DNA of 25,990 bases from a virus: the IMG/VR virus record IMGVR_UViG_3300030116_004954, positions 1 to 25,990 of that record. One strand, 5' to 3'. Of the stretch, positions 12,494-18,989 are shown one piece after another. Every line of letters begins with the position of its first letter. Within the stretch, counting starts at the first letter, position 1. Both the position numbers and the translations under genes were made by a program. The notes beneath the pieces were generated by a model. That model was not told the DNA's origin and did not search any database. It was given only the letters and a program-made list of their open reading frames with translations.

Positions 12494-13726
12494 ATGAAAA
12501 TTTCAGAGGACGGAATATATTTTTTATCCTGCCCTACTTGTGGTAGCAAGGATCTTATTAAAAAGGGTACCCAAAAAAGTGCTGGTGGAAATTACAGACA
12601 AAGGTATTTATGTAATAGCTGTGGAACTAAAACAATATATCCAACAAAAAACGATTTAGAGGTTGTAAGAGAAAATTTAAAACTTGCTAAACAAAAACAA
12701 TCTGCACAAGATATAAATCGAATAGAACGAAAAGCATTTAGGGAACACGCCAGATATGAAAACGCAGTACATAACTTATTATTTGACATTCAAGCATTAT
12801 TGCAACAAAAGAATTTTTCAGAGTTTAAATTTAAAAAAGTCAAACAAGGCAAAAGTGTTGGAGTTCTACAAATATCTGATACACATTTTAACGAACTTGT
12901 TTCCCTACCTCATAACAATTATGATTTCAAAGTTGCTGCTAGACGTTTAAAACATTACGTAAATAGAGCAAAAGAAATATTTAAAGTTTATGATATTGAT
13001 AGTGTTTTAATTGCAATAACTGGAGATTTAATAAACTCCGATAGACGGTTAGATGAAATGCTCAATATGTCTACCAACAGATCCAAAGCTGTATTTCTTG
13101 CAGTAGATCTTTTACAACAAATTATATTTGACATTGGACAAGATTATTCTGTGACAGTTGCTTGTGTGACTGGAAACGAAAGTAGATTGAAACAAGATTG
13201 GGGTTGGAGTGATTTTATGGCATCAGATAATTATGATTTTATAATCTTTGAAATTCTAAAACACTTTTTTAAGACAAGTAATGTGCAGTTTGTTGTCGAT
13301 GATCCAACGGAGTGCGTAGTAAATGTCGCAGGACAAAATCTATTGTTATTACACGGCAACGGAAGTTTTACAACACAATACGAAAAAAGCGTAAATCAAA
13401 TAAAAGGGAGATTCTCTGGAAGAGGTGTTCAGATTGATTATATTATCTCTGGACACATACACTCTGCAAGAGTAGGGGATATAGCAAGTAGAAGTAGTTC
13501 GCTTGTGGGGGCAAATGAATACAGCGAAAAAGGATTAAATCTATCTGGAAGAGCAAGTCAAAATATTTATATTTTCCACGAAAATAAAAATATAGATGCT
13601 ATGAAAATAGATTTACAAAATGTTGGAGATGAGTGTTATGACATTGATGAAGAGTTAGAAAGTTATAATGCAAAATCTTCTAACAAACTAAAACCAAACA
13701 AAGTAATACATAAAATAGTTATATAA
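12494..13726 (+). CDS. Zinc-ribbon + calcineurin-like metallophosphoesterase fusion
   Basis: The 410-residue protein has two parts. Residues 13-43 form a zinc ribbon (CPTC ... CNSC) of the InsA/transposase-associated kind that usually contacts DNA. A helical linker rich in Lys/Gln (55-110) leads to a metallophosphoesterase: DTH (129-131), ITGDL (Asp178), VTGNES (Asn228), LLLHGN (His287) and SGHIH (His321, His323). All metal ligands are present. In the GN motif Glu replaces the usual catalytic His, as happens in several nuclease-type members. A DNA-directed phosphodiesterase or nuclease is the best guess. The start is two bases after the nuclease stop, with poor spacing for a ribosome site, so coupling is likely. 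Confidence 0.8.
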   Translation: MKISEDGIYFLSCPTCGSKDLIKKGTQKSAGGNYRQRYLCNSCGTKTIYPTKNDLEVVRENLKLAKQKQSAQDINRIERKAFREHARYENAVHNLLFDIQALLQQKNFSEFKFKKVKQGKSVGVLQISDTHFNELVSLPHNNYDFKVAARRLKHYVNRAKEIFKVYDIDSVLIAITGDLINSDRRLDEMLNMSTNRSKAVFLAVDLLQQIIFDIGQDYSVTVACVTGNESRLKQDWGWSDFMASDNYDFIIFEILKHFFKTSNVQFVVDDPTECVVNVAGQNLLLLHGNGSFTTQYEKSVNQIKGRFSGRGVQIDYIISGHIHSARVGDIASRSSSLVGANEYSEKGLNLSGRASQNIYIFHENKNIDAMKIDLQNVGDECYDIDEELESYNAKSSNKLKPNKVIHKIVI

Positions 13727-13737
13727 GAGGTAACGAT

Positions 13738-13938
13738 ATGATGTTAAAATTAAATCCAGAAGAAACACAAGTCTTGAAATATATTCTTAGAAGTCATTGG
13801 GTAAAAAGATTGCCACCAGCAATTAAAGAAGTTGCTTTTGATGTTAAAAATGCAATGGAAAAACCTAAAGTAGTAACACAAGAAGAGTATATTGGATTGA
13901 ATCCAAACTGGAAACATTGCGAAAATTGTGACGATTAG
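13738..13938 (+). CDS. Hypothetical 66-aa protein
   Basis: It begins MMLKLNPEETQVLKYILRSH, after AAGAGG. A second ATG three bases on is equally possible. It is helical in the first half and ends with NWKHCENCDD, a CxxC pair. No family is recognised. Confidence 0.55.
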   Translation: MMLKLNPEETQVLKYILRSHWVKRLPPAIKEVAFDVKNAMEKPKVVTQEEYIGLNPNWKHCENCDD

Positions 13939-13981
13939 ATAATATGAAACCACATTGTGTTAAAAATTGGCTTAAAAAAGC

Positions 13982-13987
13982 TATAAT
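13982..13987 (+). promoter_or_regulatory. TATAAT -10 element before the winged-helix/methyltransferase genes
   Basis: A perfect TATAAT lies 35 bases before ATG 14022. The -35 region is poor (GTTAAA-like about 18 bases upstream). It could give extra expression of the methyltransferase operon. It lies within an alternative upstream extension (from 13944) of the next gene, which I reject as the start. Confidence 0.35.
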
Positions 13988-14021
13988 ATCTTATTGCCTA
14001 AAACAAAACAAGGAGAGGAAT

Positions 14022-14315
14022 ATGTACTATAATACTACGAATGAAATATCATTAAACTTAAAAAATAACATAAGAAAAGCAAAAAATCAAAAAGAGATAG
14101 TTTTGGCTATGTTTCAAAAAAACTTCAATTATGAGTATACGCCAGAAACTATGGAGTTCGATCTGAAAGATCAGAAGTTGATACACGAAAAGACACCATT
14201 AACTTCTATAAGAAGAGCTTTCACAGATTTAAAAAACGAAGGATATATTGTGAAAACTAAAAATAAACACATTGGTAACTTTGGTAGATTTTCTTATAGA
14301 TGGAAATTAAAATGA
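14022..14315 (+). CDS. Winged-helix-like small protein upstream of methyltransferase
   Basis: ATG 14022 follows AAGGAGAGG at a proper distance. An upstream ATG at 13944 lacks a ribosome site. The 97-residue protein ends in a winged-helix-like half: TPLTSIRRAFTDLKNEGYIV (residues 62-81) then a Lys-rich wing and FGRFSYRWKL. The segment 'SIRRAFTDLKNEGYI' reads as a recognition helix followed by a wing strand. This pattern is common in small phage DNA-binding proteins. It overlaps the methyltransferase start by ATGA, so it may act as its regulator or partner. Confidence 0.6.
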   Translation: MYYNTTNEISLNLKNNIRKAKNQKEIVLAMFQKNFNYEYTPETMEFDLKDQKLIHEKTPLTSIRRAFTDLKNEGYIVKTKNKHIGNFGRFSYRWKLK

Positions 14316-15301
14316 AACACGGTAGTCTTTTTAGTGGTATCGGTGGAATTGATCTTGGATTTGAGATGGCTGGTATTGAAACTGCCTGGACTTGCGAGGT
14401 AGATGATTGGTGTCACGAACTTCTCAAAAAAAGATTTCCAAAAGCTAATCATTATAAAGACATAAGAGATGTTAATAAAAACAATTTAGAATCTGTTGAT
14501 ATTATCAGTGGTGGATTTCCTTGCCAGGACATAAGCACAGCAGGAAAAGGAGCAGGATTAGATGGAGAGAGGAGTAGTCTTTGGTTTGAAATGTGGAGAG
14601 TTATTTGCGATTTACAACCAAGATGGGTTTTTATCGAGAACGTATCAAATCTCGCTAATAAAGGAGGAGCAAGAGTTTTGCACGATCTTGCCAAAGCAGG
14701 GTATGATGCAGAATGGCAAGTTATATCAGCAAGAGATGTTGGAGGTAGACACCTCAGAAAAAGACTCTGGATCATTGCATACAAGAGAGATTTATTCGAC
14801 ACCATTGAGCAGAGATTTTCGCGACAATTACACGGCATTGAGGGGAAGAGTGGGAACAAAATTCGAGGAAAACGGTTTGCCAAAAACACTTTACAAAGAG
14901 GAAATTTTGAATTATCCAACACCGAGAGCAGCAGACGTTCAAGGGGGAGCAGTAAAGAATGTCGAAATGAGCAAGACGGGAAGTTTCAGTCGAAAGAACA
15001 AAAAGGGCGTAAGATACGGAGTAAAGCTGAAAGATGCAATAATGTATCTACACAACCAACTTCCGAAAGAAGAGCAAATAAAAGTGCTGAAAAACAAAAT
15101 AACGGAATTGGAAAATTTAGAATCAAAACCTTTGAAATACTTAAAAATGAATCCGAATTGGATAGAGTGGCTTATGGGCTATCCCAACAAGTGGACAGAT
15201 ATAACGATAGAGTACAAGGACTTGGAAATGGAGTTGTACCACAAATCCCATATCTTATCGGAAGAAGAATAATAAAAATAAATAACCTATTGGAGGAATA
15301 A
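14312..15301 (+). CDS. dcm: DNA (cytosine-5)-methyltransferase
   Basis: This 329-residue enzyme transfers methyl from S-adenosylmethionine to C5 of cytosine. Motif I is FSGIGGIDLG (7-16). The catalytic loop is GGFPCQD (67-73, Cys71). The ENV motif is at 109-111. Motif VIII is the GGRHLRKRLWIIAY region (144-157). The C-terminal motifs IX/X are in RVQGLGNGVVPQI (300-312) and LIGRRI. The region 160-285 between them, the target-recognition part, is Arg/Lys/Ser-rich and low in hydrophobic residues, which is odd, although LSNTESSRRSRG (201-212) fits a known spot in phage Dcm-like enzymes. ATG 14312 is used rather than 14300 because of the ATGA junction. The same DNA also encodes another recognisable protein (14562-15272), which may explain the strange composition. 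Confidence 0.85.
   Translation: MKHGSLFSGIGGIDLGFEMAGIETAWTCEVDDWCHELLKKRFPKANHYKDIRDVNKNNLESVDIISGGFPCQDISTAGKGAGLDGERSSLWFEMWRVICDLQPRWVFIENVSNLANKGGARVLHDLAKAGYDAEWQVISARDVGGRHLRKRLWIIAYKRDLFDTIEQRFSRQLHGIEGKSGNKIRGKRFAKNTLQRGNFELSNTESSRRSRGSSKECRNEQDGKFQSKEQKGRKIRSKAERCNNVSTQPTSERRANKSAEKQNNGIGKFRIKTFEILKNESELDRVAYGLSQQVDRYNDRVQGLGNGVVPQIPYLIGRRIIKINNLLEE
14562..15272 (+). CDS. Overprinted protein inside dcm (SGMMRNG / WLMGYP family)
   Basis: A 236-codon frame, +1 relative to the methyltransferase, starts at ATG 14562 with AAAAGGAG nine bases upstream. Its product has motifs I recognise from methyltransferase-associated phage proteins: CGELFAIYNQ (11-20), LSRTYQISL (24-32), LPKQGMMQNGKLYQQ (43-57; family form 'WPRSGMMRNGxxYxLP'), NYPTPRAADVQGG (117-129; 'PTPxAxDxxGG'), KKGVRYGVKLKDA (147-159) and NPNWIEWLMGYPNKWTD (198-214; 'NPxWVEWLMGxPxGWTD'). 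The methyltransferase motif VIII and the end motif RVAYGL...RVQGLGN lie on the same bases. Both frames are intact. That the protein is translated is inference from the ribosome site and motif conservation. It may be a methyltransferase subunit or a conserved by-product of Dcm sequence. Confidence 0.6.
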   Translation: MERGVVFGLKCGELFAIYNQDGFLSRTYQISLIKEEQEFCTILPKQGMMQNGKLYQQEMLEVDTSEKDSGSLHTREIYSTPLSRDFRDNYTALRGRVGTKFEENGLPKTLYKEEILNYPTPRAADVQGGAVKNVEMSKTGSFSRKNKKGVRYGVKLKDAIMYLHNQLPKEEQIKVLKNKITELENLESKPLKYLKMNPNWIEWLMGYPNKWTDITIEYKDLEMELYHKSHILSEEE

Positions 15302-15510
15302 TGGCTTTTGAACACAAAGAAAATAATGGATCGTTATTTAAAAACGAGAAAAAAGAAAAAGAAACACAACCAGATTATACTGGACAAGCAAATGTAAATG
15401 GAACATTATATAATGTATCTTCTTGGATCAATGAGAGTAAAGGTGGTAAGAGATACTTTAAATTAATTTTTTCTATTCCTAAACCGAAAGACGAAGAATT
15501 ACCATTTTAA
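15301..15510 (+). CDS. Small conserved phage protein, 69 aa, DUF736-like character
   Basis: It starts in a TAATG overlap with the methyltransferase stop, after TTGGAGGAA. The product begins MAFEHKENNGSLFKNEKKEK and continues with a beta-rich segment (DYTGQANVNGTLYNVSSWIN, then GGKRYFKLIFSIPK). The 'H-K-E-N-x-G-S-L-F-K-N' start with 'Y-T-G-x-x-x-V-N-G' is common in alphaproteobacterial and marine phages. I think of it as a small OB-like or DUF736-like protein, perhaps binding single-stranded DNA. The function is not established for me. Confidence 0.65.
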   Translation: MAFEHKENNGSLFKNEKKEKETQPDYTGQANVNGTLYNVSSWINESKGGKRYFKLIFSIPKPKDEELPF

Positions 15511-15515
15511 CTAAT

Positions 15516-15610
15516 TGGGGTAGTTTGGTATACATATAAACAATAAAACATAGGAGCATCCTTTTATTAATATAGTTTATGCAAATACCTGGTTGGCTAC
15601 GGCTACCCCA
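15516..15610 (+). ncRNA. Possible structured leader RNA before the adenine methyltransferase gene
   Basis: Four nested inverted repeats can form one long arm. TGGGGTAG (15516-15523) pairs with CTACCCCA (15603-15610). GGTAT (15527-15531) pairs with ATACC (15585-15589). ATAAAC (15536-15541) pairs with GTTTAT (15575-15580). AATAAAA (15542-15548) pairs with TTTTATT (15562-15568). The order is strictly nested, with a 4/4 internal loop between the second and third. The outer stem is GC-rich in AT-rich DNA. No protein is evident here except a weak frame from 15579. A regulatory RNA or leader is possible but matches no class I can name. Confidence 0.4.
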
Positions 15611-15617
15611 TAAAATT

Positions 15618-15779
15618 ATGATAGATAAAAAAATAGAAAAAAAGTACAAAAAATTATTATTAACTTTGAGAGAAGAAAATAATAACATAGTCGAAAGAGC
15701 AAAAAAAAATAATAAGATAAGAGAAAATCTTATATTGCGTAGATTGGAGGATAAAGATGACGAAAAAAGCTCAAGGTAG
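15618..15779 (+). CDS. Possible 53-aa Lys-rich coiled-coil protein
   Basis: The frame from ATG 15618 encodes a Lys/Glu/Asn-rich helix (MIDKKIEKKYKKLLLTLREE...) and overlaps the adenine methyltransferase start by 23 bases. An in-frame ATG at 15579 would add 13 residues but lies inside the hairpin. No strong ribosome site is visible for either. Its last codons carry the GGAGG that serves the next gene. Confidence 0.4.
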   Translation: MIDKKIEKKYKKLLLTLREENNNIVERAKKNNKIRENLILRRLEDKDDEKSSR

Positions 15780-16257
15780 ATTTTATCAAGATGTAGCTTT
15801 TAGATCTGAAAAAGATGATTGGCACACTCCGTACGAATTGTTTGAAACAATTAATTATTATTTTGATTTTGATTGCGATGTTTGTGCTGATGATGACAAT
15901 GCTCTTTGCGATCTTTACTTTACAAAAGAATTTAGCTGCTTAACAAACGAATGGTATGAAACTAATTATATGAATCCACCATATAGTAGAGGTATGGAAA
16001 AATTTATCAAACGAGCTTATAATCAATATTTCGAAGAAGGCAATGTTACGGTAGCTTTACTACCTGCCAGAACGGATACGAAATGGTTTCATAACTATAT
16101 CTATAAATCTGCTGAAATAATTTTTATAAAAGGAAGAGTAACTTTTTATAATAATGAAGGCAAATTACCTAATTCTGCACCATTTCCTAGTATGATAGTG
16201 GGTTGGGGTGTTGATCCAGGCACATTTTCAGAGTTAAAAAGGGATATTAACAAATAA
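15757..16257 (+). CDS. dam: Phage DNA N6-adenine methyltransferase (Dam type)
   Basis: This 166-residue enzyme methylates adenine N6. It has the phage Dam-family layout: DDWHTPYELFE (20-30), the DVCADDDNA region (41-49), catalytic NPPY (73-76), LLPARTDTKWFH (101-112), FIKGRVTF (123-130) and APFPSMIVGWG (141-151). The target is likely GATC-like by family but cannot be read from sequence; GATC sites are not avoided in this window. GGAGG lies 7 bases upstream of the start. It is the last gene of the plus-strand early block. With the cytosine enzyme it would let the phage modify both bases, perhaps against host restriction. Confidence 0.9.
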   Translation: MTKKAQGRFYQDVAFRSEKDDWHTPYELFETINYYFDFDCDVCADDDNALCDLYFTKEFSCLTNEWYETNYMNPPYSRGMEKFIKRAYNQYFEEGNVTVALLPARTDTKWFHNYIYKSAEIIFIKGRVTFYNNEGKLPNSAPFPSMIVGWGVDPGTFSELKRDINK

Positions 16258-16361
16258 CGCATTATTTGGGGTGTTCATACCACTTTGTCTTATCACGCTT
16301 ACGATATGCTATCAAGAGTGTTTTTATGGCTTTGTAGGGGTATTTTAAGAAGAAAAATTTT
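16258..16361. other. Short convergent intergenic region
   Basis: This lies between the ends of the adenine methyltransferase and the tail operon. No strong GC hairpin terminator is seen. The 13-base palindrome AGAAAAATTTTCT (16352-16364) lies at the tail-operon end and is a weak candidate. TTGGGGTGTTCATACC (16266-16281) contains a small GGT/ACC hairpin. The TTGGGG run also occurs at 5568 and 15515. Confidence 0.4.
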
Positions 16362-16760
16362 CTATAACTGCTCTTCAATATTGATATCAACACGATATAC
16401 ATTGTAAGCCGTTTCTGTGACTGGTAATTTGTTATTTACAAAGCGAACTTCAAATCCATTTGTACTAAAACCATCTTCGCTATAAAAAAATGAAGTCTTT
16501 TGTCCTTTGGCATAATCAAATAAAGCAACCAATTTATTTTTATTTGCCTCACTTATATTTTCGTAAATCAATCTTCTTTGCCTTCTTGATGATTCGTGAT
16601 TAGCAAAAGTGTATGTTTCTCCACCTAAAGATTTTTTTACCTTAATTCCATCGTATTTTTTAGAAACCTCAGTTCCTATGTTTGGATTCTGATCTGGAGA
16701 ATAAGTGCTAGAGTTTGCACCTGCTGCTGATGTTCCGAATTTTACTGATGATATTGGCAT
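16362..16760 (-). CDS. Small tail protein at end of virion operon
   Basis: The 132-residue product (MPISSVKFGTSAAGANSSTY...) is beta-rich, with Ser/Gly/Thr in the first 30 residues. It has a middle part SRRQRRLIYENISEANKNKL and an end with FVNNKLPVTETAYNVYRVDI. It looks like a short tail-completion or tip-associated protein: the 'KSFFYSEDGF' type region is followed by an edge strand. The family is unnamed. It is the last gene of the minus-strand operon, where tail fibres often lie, yet it is too short for a fibre. Confidence 0.55.
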   Translation of the reverse strand: MPISSVKFGTSAAGANSSTYSPDQNPNIGTEVSKKYDGIKVKKSLGGETYTFANHESSRRQRRLIYENISEANKNKLVALFDYAKGQKTSFFYSEDGFSTNGFEVRFVNNKLPVTETAYNVYRVDINIEEQL

Positions 16761-16778
16761 AAGAAAATTTACCTCTTT

Positions 16779-18989
16779 TTATATTTCTCTCAAAGATACT
16801 TTTAAATTGCCTGGATTTCTAATTATACCAACTACCATAAATTTTTTACCATTGAAACTTTCTCCAAATGGCTCTACAATCATATCTGTATGATCAAAAG
16901 CACATATATCTCCAACTTCCATCAAGTAAAAATGTGAGCCACCACTACTGCCTGGATTAATAATTTCGGTTTCTACTAATATTTTTGGATTACCTTCAAT
17001 CGCATTATAATAATTAGCATAGCCGTCATTTTTATTACCACTACCCATATTACCATTGGCTGCGCCTATTGCACCAGACAATATTTCTAAATCTTCAGAT
17101 GAAACATTTTCTTCGCTTTGGACATTATAAATACCTCTCGGATCGTTAGTTGTGTCTGTAAATGTCTTTTCAAACAACAACTCATCATTTATTGGATTTC
17201 TTTGATATTTTAAAACTCTTTTTGTAATTAAGTTGTCAAAAGCAGTAAGAGATATATTGGTGTTGGTTATATCGCTTTTTGATATGGTGTGATTTGTAGA
17301 AGGGCTATCTACCAAATAAATGTATTGTGGGCTACCATCACTCGCTTTAAATCTAAATATAAACCCACCTTCTTTTTGTGTTTTGTCTAACACTTTTTGC
17401 AGCTCTTCTTGTTTATGTAAATAGTAATAAACCGTCCAACTACTTCTCGCTGTGTTTAATGCAGAATAATTTTCTGGAGTATCTGTTATACCTGCAAACC
17501 TATGAATCAAATCTCTGTGCATTTGCACTATATTAGTTGCGACGTTACCAGCATTAAAAGATTGATCAAATCCATCTGCTCCAGTATATAATTTTTTAAT
17601 CCCAGTAACTGCACTAGAATTAGCAAGATTATCTGTGTCTGTAATTTTTGTAGTTATTTCTAAAAAGAAATCAAAAGCATCAATAGTTACGCTACCAGCA
17701 CTATCATTGTTATCTTGAACATTATGTGTAATTAAAAATTCTATTTCTACATCGTCAGGTATTTGTCCATTTGCATTTGAGAATGTGCTTGTGCTTAATA
17801 AATCTATTGCAGAAGAATACGCAGCAGCTCTATTCCCAGTTTCATTATCGATAACAACAGTATTAGAAGCTCCAAAATAAGTTGGTTTAACTCTCAAACT
17901 AGAAACAATAGTGCCACCACTATTTTCAGAATGGTTTGAAACTTGCCACTTTACATATAACTTACATTCTTGTATCTCGTGTTCTTCTTTTGATATATCA
18001 CTAATTTTAAATTTTAAACTATCTGTGCCATCTCCTTGTGGTGCAGTAAAATTCCAAGTGGAAGATGTAGTATTATCATTATCTGAAAAATTTGCTGTAT
18101 TTGTAGGTACACCTGCACTCGGAGAAGTAATGGTTATATTTTGCACAGGGCGTAATAAATATGCTCTTTCTAAGTCTAAATCTGTAAATAAAACATTTTT
18201 GTCAGTATCATTTGTTGCACCCTCGTAATCATCAAAAGAATTATTTTGTGCATCATCTAATGGAACAAATACTGGAAATCCGTCAGAACTAAATAAATCT
18301 TTTATAGGATAATGCAATCTACCATCTGTTACTGCCTCGTGTGCCAAGCAATTATACTGCCCATTGCTCAAACTATCTACCATAACTGGAAATACTTTTG
18401 CAGGACTATATTGCATTAATTTTGTATCGCTTGTATGTGTACCAACAGAAGATGTTTGTGGAGTTCCAGATCCATAAAATATTGGAAAAAAATTACCAGC
18501 ATTGCTTGTATGCTCTGGTATCTTTAAAAAATCGATAGGAGTTCTCGCTGATATTTCTATAGTAACAGTATCTTGATTTTCTAATCTAACTGATTTTAAT
18601 CTTCCAGTATAAATAGTATTCTCTTGCCCTCCAACTCTTGACTTTACCACAACATCTCTATTTATATATTTTCTTGTGCCACCATAAATTTCTGCTGCAA
18701 GAGTGGCGTTACTATGGTTTGATAATTGTCCATTGACACAAGTTATACTAATGTTTCCAACCTTTGATGTAGACTCTACTAAATCAATACTTTCTCTTAT
18801 TGAAGGCAAAGAAGTAATTAGTGAATGATATTGTGTAGCACCACTACCAACTAAAGCAGTACCAATTCTTATGTATTGCGTATTGACAGAGCCATCGGTG
18901 TAGGTATTATTTCTTAATTCAAATATCCACTCTTCCTTTATAGTAGAAGTCAATGCATTTTTGTAATCCGTTGAAGCAGTTAATGGCAT
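16779..18989 (-). CDS. Large tail-tip / hub-like structural protein
   Basis: The 736-residue protein lies immediately after the tape measure (TAATG overlap), the position of distal-tail or hub proteins. The first 200 residues (DYKNALTSTIKEEWIFELR..., VYTGRL-like segment IYTGRLKSVRL) [parts] resemble the N-terminal beta-domain of tail hub proteins. Residues about 265-455 are Ser/Thr/Asn-rich and look like an inserted beta-sandwich (ITITSPSAG ... FSNANGQIPDDVEIEFL). The final 250 residues return to a hub-like pattern (FIFRFKASDGSPQYIYL). With no separate fibre gene in the window, the insert could contribute to host recognition. That is inference. Confidence 0.65.
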   Translation of the reverse strand: MPLTASTDYKNALTSTIKEEWIFELRNNTYTDGSVNTQYIRIGTALVGSGATQYHSLITSLPSIRESIDLVESTSKVGNISITCVNGQLSNHSNATLAAEIYGGTRKYINRDVVVKSRVGGQENTIYTGRLKSVRLENQDTVTIEISARTPIDFLKIPEHTSNAGNFFPIFYGSGTPQTSSVGTHTSDTKLMQYSPAKVFPVMVDSLSNGQYNCLAHEAVTDGRLHYPIKDLFSSDGFPVFVPLDDAQNNSFDDYEGATNDTDKNVLFTDLDLERAYLLRPVQNITITSPSAGVPTNTANFSDNDNTTSSTWNFTAPQGDGTDSLKFKISDISKEEHEIQECKLYVKWQVSNHSENSGGTIVSSLRVKPTYFGASNTVVIDNETGNRAAAYSSAIDLLSTSTFSNANGQIPDDVEIEFLITHNVQDNNDSAGSVTIDAFDFFLEITTKITDTDNLANSSAVTGIKKLYTGADGFDQSFNAGNVATNIVQMHRDLIHRFAGITDTPENYSALNTARSSWTVYYYLHKQEELQKVLDKTQKEGGFIFRFKASDGSPQYIYLVDSPSTNHTISKSDITNTNISLTAFDNLITKRVLKYQRNPINDELLFEKTFTDTTNDPRGIYNVQSEENVSSEDLEILSGAIGAANGNMGSGNKNDGYANYYNAIEGNPKILVETEIINPGSSGGSHFYLMEVGDICAFDHTDMIVEPFGESFNGKKFMVVGIIRNPGNLKVSLREI

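Noticed and set aside
13944-14021. 26-residue N-terminal extension of the winged-helix-like protein
   Set aside because: ATG 13944 has no ribosome site, the stretch contains a TATAAT promoter-like element, and ATG 14022 has AAGGAGAGG.
14452-14922. 156-codon minus-strand frame inside the methyltransferase gene
   Set aside because: It has no recognisable motifs and lacks the ribosome site and family match that the plus-strand +1 frame has. It probably results from base composition of the doubly constrained DNA.
14562-15272. Interpretation of the dcm region as a broken gene caused by a sequencing frameshift
   Set aside because: The methyltransferase frame runs uninterrupted through all conserved motifs to the end, so no frameshift is needed to restore it. 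The second frame overlaps it rather than continuing it.
15516-15610. A tRNA gene
   Set aside because: The outer GGGGTAG/CTACCCC pairing resembles an acceptor stem, but there is no T-arm, D-arm or anticodon arm in the proper positions, and the inner stems are nested in one arm.
16309-16410. 33-codon plus-strand frame starting MLSRVFLWLCRGILRRK
   Set aside because: It has no ribosome site and runs into the tail operon in antisense; too little to support a gene.
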